This document shows, in pieces, positions 58,401 to 64,000 of a stretch of DNA of 64,000 nt. The translations under genes and the position numbers were made by a program. Each line of letters starts with the position of its first letter. The first letter of the stretch is position 1. A model generated the notes under the pieces. It made no database searches, was not told the origin of the DNA, and saw nothing but the letters and a program-made list of their open reading frames with translations. Source of the DNA: Ciona savignyi (lineage: Eukaryota > Chordata > Ascidiacea > Phlebobranchia > Cionidae); NCBI GenBank assembly GCA_000149265.1, contig CH002635.1:67000-130999 (forward strand). Direction: 5' to 3'.

Positions 58401-61400
58401 GGTACTTTTACAAACTTAAGTCCAAGAAAAAATCTTAAGAGCGTCTGCCAGGTAATTGGAATGTCGCGTTTAACGTGATAGATAAGGCGTCAGTGCGGAC
58501 TTATGACAAGAGGTTTATAAATTACTATGTGACGGAAAACCTGTTGATAGTTATGGTGAAATAAACAACGACGATACCTGGACGTGGTGGAAGCAGTGAA
58601 CTGCATTTAGTTGCTTTGACTTGGCTGAGAGGGTGCCAGCATTTCCGGGACTTGCCGGTACTAGCTTGTGATTGATGAAAGGCTTCTTTCTCGGGTGGGT
58701 GACTCGCAGACACCGATCGCAGTAGTAGGCCTTGCAAGTCAGGCAAGTCTTGACCGCTTGTCTCGGAGGCTTCAGCTCGCAGAATTGACAGGATACCTGG
58801 TCTGTCGATTCCCGAACTTCGCGCATGGGTGTGGTCAGCTGCACGTAATCCTTGCCGTCCGTTTCCTGACGGGAGCGTCGTCGTCCTCTGCTGGGACCGA
58901 GGCTTCCGTCACTTTGCATCGACAGGTTCGAAGCGCTGTGGAAATATTCGGATTAACACGAAAGAGTAATTGACCAAATCATCACTACATTACATCACTC
59001 GTCCCTGGCGGTTCGGTAATCCGTCCACTCAAGTGATGACAACTCCTTTGTCACGTACCACCAACAATAGCAAACGGGCGACAAAGGCAAGTGCACGAAT
59101 TCAAACAATTACGCATAAGGACCTCGTGTCATTATCTAAATATTTAACCTATTTTAGAATATTGCCATATATGTGCTTTTCCGAGGTAGTATTTTCTCAT
59201 GTGACAAAGCACAAACTATTGCGTGAAAGAAAACCGCCCCTTCTATTTTTAAAAGAGTTTGTAATGGCATACACACCTTGATTATTGGTTTGTGTAATGA
59301 AAGCCATAAGCTGTAATTTAGAGTTCTACGCATCGCGGCGTGAATGTAAAGATAGCATGTACAAAAATAACGGAAGAGTTCTGTGACCATGGATGCATCG
59401 TAAACAACATGACAAATACTTGGATGGAAACGCGATCAAGTTATCCCAAGTTAAACGTTGGAAAGATCAGAATAACCGCCGCTAAGCCGTGGCAACTAAC
59501 AAATAATCCGGAAAACAAGCTTTTTCGAGGGTGGGGGCCAAATAGCTGCTGACAAGACAGGCGTGCAAATTTCCTGATTCGCCGGCACAGGTCTTGTGTA
59601 CATGTATTAGGGATTTTAAAAGTTGCGGTTTCCGGCGACTTCAAAGAATATTTTTGCCTTCACCACCTATTTAGAATCACACGAGCAAAATAAGTGGATT
59701 CGCCCTGGATCGCCAGGTTAAGTGTTTCCCGATGTGCATTCGGCATTGGATGAACATCGAAGCGGCGAATCTACTCACCAGAGCTGGTGTTTGTTCGCTT
59801 TTTACGGTACATTAAACAACTAAGAACAGGCCTAGGAACTCGCGTGCTTTCGAGCTGATATAAAAAGAATTTGCTATTCATCGATTGAAATATAAATCGC
59901 ACCAGTCTGTTTCGAGCCGATAAGGATGAACGCCAAAATACATATTACAGAAATAACAGACTGCGTGCAGTCATTATTTTTCTTTGGGCTACCGTGGTAG
60001 ATTTCGAGGGACAATTCCCACACCCCGAAACCCGGACATGCCTCGTCAAGTCTATGAACTGGCAGGCAATTACTGTTCACGTCATTAGAAGAGTGTACCA
60101 CCCAAATCGAGGCACTCCGCTATGGACGGGACTAAAGCTTTGCGTCAACTAGAGTGTTTCGAAATGCACAGTTCAAACAGTGGTGCAATGAAGCCAGTGG
60201 CAGCTGGGAGTCCTAGGACTAAGCATTGAATGCTGTGATAAATATAGCAGGCACGGAAAGAACAAGAATCTCAAATATTTGGCTTAAAATCGAACACCTA
60301 GTAGGATTATTTCGGCCTAGAATTGCTGCTGCTGCTATTGGGTGGCTAGCAAAGCGTTGAATGATCGACCTATTGATATTCGTGGCCTTAGTATGATGTC
60401 TATACCTATGGACATATCTTGTCAGTCGTCCGGCAACATAAGCAATGTAGCACCCCGTATGTAAGATTGGTTTAGACAAAGTGGTGTAAACAGCGATATG
60501 GTCACTCAATTATCGCCTAAATCTGAAAGTCCTGTCCAAAAGCCAAGTTTTTGACGTCACAATAAGGAGAGACCTACCGTGTTGTTACGTAGAAGGGCAA
60601 CTGCGAAAAACACCGAGTCGATTAAATATGCGATAACGTCAAAGCTGTTTTGATGCTTGTCCAAGGAGAGCTATTTTACCATATGCGCAGAAATACAACT
60701 GTGGGCAAACTATGTACACCGAACGATTTGCAGCAGTGTTATTGGTATAAACCTTCTCGGGCAGCAAAAACTGTCAGTGCTCTTAGGAAATTTGAAAATA
60801 TCACTCGTAACTACTAGTCATATAAACCTTTGACCCGAAAACTGGTAACTCGAGTTACCAACAACAGCAAAATAGGAACTGAGGTATCGCCGCACAAGAG
60901 CCAGCATGCAGCGAGTTCTGATTTTAACCATGGGACGACTGGGTGCGTCAACAGATGCCACTTTAAGCGGCTAACAGACTGTAAAGTCGTCAGTTGTGGC
61001 GTTAAAATTAACTAAAATATGTATTTTTACAGCGAATTTGATACCAGCGAACTGTTTAATCCGGCGTCATAATCACATTAACCCACGGGTTCAAACATTT
61101 TTTGTAAATATTTCAAGCCACGTATGCGCAATAGCATATGCTATGCGTTTGATAGGCTTAAGGTTCGGCGTATTAGCATTTACTCGCCCTCTTAGCACGC
61201 CCAAGTATTTGTTCAATAGCTCTCCAGCGAAAGAGTTATGCGATAATTAGGTGTTGTTACGTTACAATTACCTTGACTCATCTCCGCTACTGACGTCAAA
61301 TTCGTTTCTATGCGGTGATGAGACGGTTGCAGCGGCCCGACGGTATCCGTCCACTATGTTTTGCAGGGTCAGGTTTCGGCGAAGACCCGTGTTACCCTTC

Positions 61401-62265
61401 GAGTCCAACGTGATCACCTCGCGGCACGTCGGGCACTTGAACGTCGGCAGGAAACCGCTTTGATCTCCCGATGCGCAGTGGGAGGCAACGAATTGATCGA
61501 CGCACCCGGAGCAGAGATTGTGTGCGCATGGCAGTAGTATTGGCTCGTGGAATAAATCAAGGCAAATCGGGCAGGTGAGTTCGTTCTCCAAGGAATCCAT
61601 GCTTTGTGCTCGCTCAGCCAGCTGCGATTCGCACTCCTGAAGCTCCTGGCTTCTGTCAGTGTAATAAGCGACTTCCGCGTTATCCGATGACCTCTGTGTG
61701 ACGTCACGTACAGTTAGCTCGGAGGAGTCTGTTACGTCACAACCGCTGAGGCTGCCAGCACTGCTACCGACCAAAGTTAGAACGTTGGAGTGGTATGTGT
61801 TTCTGCTGCAGCCTGTACCGCTACTGCAACTGCTAGCCCTTCTGCTGCTGTTTGTGCTGCTTAACCCGATCCCGCTGGACGATGCTCCACCGCCCTCGCG
61901 CCCACTGTCGTCGGCGGACGAGCTCTGGAAACTTCGGCTGCTTCCGCGACTCAAGCTTCTCGGAAGGGGACTTGGCGTGTTGATGACGCGGGATATTGGA
62001 GAGAGTGGACGTGGGAATCGATCCAACGGTTTCTGCGTTGGTCGAAGTTGCAACTCTATGTCTTCTGGGATGCAAATGCGCTGGTATTCTCTTCTTGGAG
62101 AGCAGTCGGAGCGTCTCTCGGTAGCGGCGATGTTTCCGTAGTTATCTTTCGCGCGCCCGTTGTAATAGTTCTGCTGCTGGATGTAGGAGCACTGCTTCCT
62201 CAGCGCAAACTTCTCCGCTTGATAGATGTTGGGTTTCACCGAACCAGTTCGATGTCGATCAGAAT
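42336..62265 (-). CDS. MID1/MID2-like TRIM E3 ubiquitin ligase, 14 visible exons
   Basis: MID1 (TRIM18) and MID2 are microtubule-associated RING E3 ligases; MID1 targets PP2A-C through the alpha4 subunit. The order RING, B-box1, B-box2, coiled coil, COS box, FN3, PRY-SPRY is complete. Exons on the minus strand (high-low): 62265-61272, 58935-58578, 58349-58230, 56879-56784, 52737-52630, 50501-50373, 48086-48064, 47997-47873, 44831-44668, 44090-43958, 43433-43249, 42874-42771, 42687-42608, 42529-42336. All phases agree and the sum is about 937 codons against 667 in human MID1. The excess is mostly an N-terminal Ser-rich extension. Exon 1 here begins at a good acceptor with a split codon and has no ATG before the RING, so at least one upstream exon is unseen. 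Start and end are given in transcription order. Confidence 0.94.
43120..43248. repeat. 28-base tandem repeat at PRY-SPRY exon donor
   Basis: Units start at 43141, 43169, 43197 and 43225, each 28 bases, built on ACTCGAGTCAA and a GCGTT block. The array ends about five bases from the donor of exon 43433-43249. Confidence 0.8.
43490..43571 (-). mobile_element. Family 1 SINE, decayed
   Basis: AACTTTCGAACGAGC, AAAAGTCGGTATAAG and ATAAACCAATCGG follow the family order. Confidence 0.4.
43685..43860. repeat. Short repeat family 2
   Basis: AAACCAGTCACTGGCCGG, TGTGTTCTTGGACAATG, CCCAGTGGATTATTGAGTTG and TACTGCAATAGTTC follow family order. The copy is within the MID-like gene intron. Confidence 0.5.
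43958..44831 (-). CDS. MID-like TRIM: fibronectin type III exons
   Basis: Exons 44831-44668 and 44090-43958 encode one FN3 domain: [20 protein letters not shown], then AAYELQYAV, and in the second exon [20 protein letters not shown] followed by AGTSRSE. Both halves match MID1 (EELCTASYDTITVHW, GTKYIFMVKA). The intron between them holds copies of a second short repeat family. Confidence 0.92.
47395..47746 (-). mobile_element. Cluster of family 1 SINE copies
   Basis: Partial and fuller copies lie at 47401-47425, 47500-47598 and 47624-47735, each with the CGAACCC box B side and GTTAACCA(A/T) box A side. Orientation is minus throughout. Confidence 0.55.
47747..47857 (-). mobile_element. Family 1 SINE with 13-base target-site duplication
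   Basis: GAGCTAAGTTTCGAACCCAG, CTAGGACCGTTTTTT and CTTTAACCATTCGGCCACAC give a full copy. GGACACCCCGTCT occurs on both sides (47735-47747, 47857-47869). The second copy overlaps intron bases +4 to +16 of the donor of exon 47997-47873. Confidence 0.75.
47873..48086 (-). CDS. MID-like TRIM: microexon and COS-box exon
   Basis: A 23-base exon (48086-48064, NSKITLD plus two bases) is bounded by tcttcttttgcag and GTAAAT and is supported by phase on both sides. The next exon (47997-47873) encodes the COS-box end, with [19 protein letters not shown] matching the FALDFSREKKLLE motif of MID1. The COS box directs microtubule binding in this subfamily. A SINE with a 13-base target-site duplication is inserted immediately after the donor of the second exon. 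Confidence 0.85.
48087..50059. other. MID-like gene intron
   Basis: No gene or clear repeat is seen apart from the tandem array that follows at 50060. Confidence 0.55.
50060..50372. repeat. Minisatellite (40/80-base units) containing splice-donor copies
   Basis: An 80-base unit is repeated almost perfectly (50191-50270 and 50271-50350), preceded by more divergent 40-base units. On the minus strand the array begins at the exon donor AAG/GTACGT (50373). AAGGTACGTGTG recurs with the same exon-side trinucleotide ending at 50173, exactly 200 bases away. AAGGGACGTGCG sits at 50254 and 50334. Confidence 0.85.
50373..56879 (-). CDS. MID-like TRIM: coiled-coil exons
   Basis: Three exons (56879-56784, 52737-52630, 50501-50373; 32, 36 and 43 residues) are all phase 0 on both sides. 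They encode charged heptad-like helices: [39 protein letters not shown] and RLRKLTQEV. This is the dimerising coiled coil of TRIM proteins and the start of the COS region. The 5' splice site of the third exon is the first member of a donor-containing tandem repeat. The introns here are the largest of the gene (2.1-4.0 kb). Confidence 0.9.
50502..52629. other. MID-like gene intron
   Basis: Unique AT-rich sequence; no gene supported. Confidence 0.5.
52738..56783. other. MID-like gene intron, the largest
   Basis: It contains a 136-codon plus-strand frame (54142-54552) without ATG start or domain. No gene is supported. Confidence 0.5.
56880..58229. other. MID-like gene GC-AG intron
   Basis: It is bounded by GCAAGT (58229) and tcttttatctag (56880). 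It may hold an inverted copy of the third repeat family near 57010-57210. Confidence 0.55.
58230..58935 (-). CDS. MID-like TRIM: B-box1 and B-box2 exons
   Basis: Exon 58935-58578 encodes B-box1 ([16 protein letters not shown], then [17 protein letters not shown]) after a short basic/Ser linker. It ends inside B-box2 at HCFHHVQ. Exon 58349-58230 finishes B-box2 ([24 protein letters not shown]). The zinc-ligand pattern of both boxes is intact. In MID1, B-box1 is the alpha4-binding site. The second exon ends AAG followed by GCAAGT, so the intron is GC-AG; a GT three bases further would break the phase with the next exon. Confidence 0.92.
58936..61271. other. MID-like gene intron after the RING exon
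   Basis: Short unsupported open frames only; nothing recognised. Confidence 0.5.
61272..62265 (-). CDS. MID-like TRIM: Ser-rich extension and RING exon
   Basis: The acceptor tttatcgtttcag precedes 62265. The first two bases complete a codon from an unseen exon. About 220 residues rich in Ser, Arg and Gly follow, with a low-complexity Ser run around 61830-61930, and no recognised domain. The RING begins at 61600 with [17 protein letters not shown], then [10 protein letters not shown] and FKCPTCREV, i.e. C-x2-C...C-x-H-x2-C-x2-C...C-x2-C, and continues into RNLTLQNIV. This is nearly the MID1 sequence, where the equivalent Met is the initiator. The donor is AAG/GTAATT at 61272 in phase 2. Confidence 0.92.
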
Positions 62266-64000
62266 CTGAAACGATAAAAACAAAGACGAGTTATATGTTG
62301 GTGCCAAAATATATGGTTCAACAAAACGCGTTTCGAATTTAGTTTATTTTACAAATAGCTTGTTAAAATGCCCGGACTATATAATTTCATTCTTAGCTAT
62401 AATGCCCAATTTAATGCTGGTGTTATAGTGATAAATATGTATAAACGTCGCAATTGTTTAACTCGCCAAATTTACAACAATATAATGGTCATGTTAATTT
62501 AGCAAGAAATGTGAGATTAGAGAAAGAGCGATCCGAAATAGTCGATCCATAAACAATGATTCTAGAACAAATATATGAAAGCACCAACGGATTCGGATAA
62601 GGACTTTTTTTATTTCAGAGAATTAATTTCAGTTATAATAAACGCAACCTTGCAGCAGCGTATTTTTGTTGCTCAAGTGTTTAGATTAGATCATATTCCA
62701 TATATGGGTAATGAAATCGGCGAAGCGTAACCAGATCACGATTTCTATCAATTTACAGCATGTCGTAGCTACAGCAGTCGTCTGGGCACTTCATTTTCCT
62801 TTAAGTGCCTCGCTATAATCCAGTAAGCCCAGGCAATTTATACAAGAATTCAACTTAATTGCGGAGTGGAAGTATAAGGACAAGTGCCGACGCCGAAATC
62901 TAGCCCATGGCACTCAGAATATTCAACGGATCAAGTTCTGTTGAACGTTGAATTACAATAAGTTAAATATTTTCACCACGCACCACTTCACCGGCTGGCT
63001 CCTCGCGTATCAACAAATGGAAATTTATGACAGACGCTTTCCGAGCAAGCGATCATTGGCCGTGCAAGCACAAGTTGCGGTTTTGGGTACAGGGATACAT
63101 CAGCTTAATGGGGCTTGTCGTACAGTTCCCGATAATCGTGATGTACCCCTCAAAACAATCGAAACCGATAACGCGTAAACTCATTTTACACTGAACAACA
63201 AACGCACTGCATCAGACTCGCAAAGCAAAAGTCTGATAGTACACTTCCGTTCAATTTAACTGCAGCATACCAGAAACTAAAAATATCTGATTACACCATT
63301 CACAAAAATGTCGCTACCCCTTAAAGTACGCTATACACTTTTTAATTTTAAATCATCGCTACCTTTACGTGCTTTATATATTGTACCACGTAGTTTACTT
63401 TTGCTCTGCAATTGTTGACAAATCACAGGATTAGTTTTACGGAGTTTATTTATAACCTCACCCCCGTACTTACCGACAGTGTTGTACATCATGTTCTTTG
63501 TCGATTTCAAACTAATATCCTTTAAATTACAACTTGCCACAATACAATGAATACACGAATTCTTAACTTTCAGTCGAACATTGAAATTCAAAGGTCTAAA
63601 GATAGAAACGCATACCTGACAAATCACGTTATATAGATTAATAGGCTGAAGGTTCATAGTTCCCAGGCGGAGTAATTTGGCGAAGAGCGAAAATTATTGG
63701 GTAAATTCCGTTGCAAGTCAACAAATACGTGCCAGCTGCAGCAATAAAGGTTATTTATCTAAACTCGCCGTGACCTTCAGCACAGCGCACATCTAGCTTG
63801 GTTTATTTGCACTTGACCCTCTTTGTGTTGTGACTTACTGCGTCGTTGCCTACACCGTTCATACCTGGTCCGTGAAAGGCAAAACTAACCCATCTTGCTT
63901 TGTGCTGTACGCTGTACTTCAATAGACCGTGTGTAAACACATAACGATCACTTAAAGACTACAAGGGCAACTAATTGTAGGTACCATCACCCCAACCCTA
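62266..64000. other. Upstream region of the MID-like gene
   Basis: It must contain, or lie before, the unseen first exon, which should end in phase 1. A minus-strand frame 63657-63331 has an ATG and a possible weak phase-1 donor (AAAG/GTAGCG near 63360). The match is too weak to call. Confidence 0.35.

Noticed and set aside
63331-63657. Possible first exon of the MID-like gene
   Set aside because: It has an ATG and a phase-compatible but weak donor (GTAGCG). The encoded peptide shows no conserved feature, so it is not called.
63841-63880. Alternative first exon with GTAAGT donor near 63835 (minus)
   Set aside because: The short ATG frame ends in phase 0, while the RING exon needs phase 1.
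1-64000. CRISPR arrays, operons, ribosome-binding sites
   Set aside because: The DNA is eukaryotic. The tandem repeats found have no spacer structure.

Overview
The window is eukaryotic DNA with many short introns, tRNA-derived short interspersed repeats, minisatellites and one 100-N assembly gap (23415-23514). The gene set is metazoan: a complete teneurin, a MID1-type TRIM ubiquitin ligase and two small PB1-domain genes. The teneurin, which spans hundreds of kb to megabases in vertebrates, fits into about 28 kb here. Together with the compact introns and protein divergence this suggests an invertebrate chordate, most likely a tunicate of the Ciona type. That assignment is inference; no search was run.

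Layout. 1-6053: non-coding, with two TATA-type promoter candidates, one preceded by an inverted pair of GGATTA sites, and a tandem repeat. 6054-34708 (+): teneurin in 39 visible exons, about 2,770 codons, read in order as cytoplasmic domain, single transmembrane segment, furin-like site, eight EGF repeats, cysteine-rich and transthyretin-like modules, NHL propeller, YD-repeat barrel, RHS core and C-terminal Tox-GHH/TCAP region. Exon phases agree throughout except in exons 19 and 36, each of which seems to carry one extra base. 35219-35586 (+): a weak candidate for a two-exon small gene. 36683-38388 and 40267-41734 (+): tandemly duplicated genes for 194- and 189-residue proteins with an N-terminal p62-like PB1 domain and a Gly/Asn/Phe/Gln-rich tail. 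62265-42336 (-): a MID1/MID2-like TRIM gene in 14 visible exons (RING, two B-boxes, coiled coil, COS box, FN3, PRY-SPRY), with a serine-rich N-terminal extension not found in vertebrate MID1. It converges on the second PB1 gene, and the two may share a bidirectional poly(A) signal near 41935.

How they work together. Teneurin is a cell-surface adhesion receptor, MID-type TRIMs are microtubule-bound E3 ligases, and PB1 proteins are assembly adaptors. Nothing in the sequence ties the three into one pathway. The most unusual signals are at the DNA level. Three tandem arrays (periods of about 40, 38 and 28 bases) and one SINE with a 13-base target-site duplication each lie within a few bases of a 5' splice site, and one array contains copies of the splice donor itself. 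The palindrome TGACGTCA occurs at least 17 times, 13 of them in coding exons and in two reading frames. The MID gene also has a GC-AG intron and a 23-base microexon.
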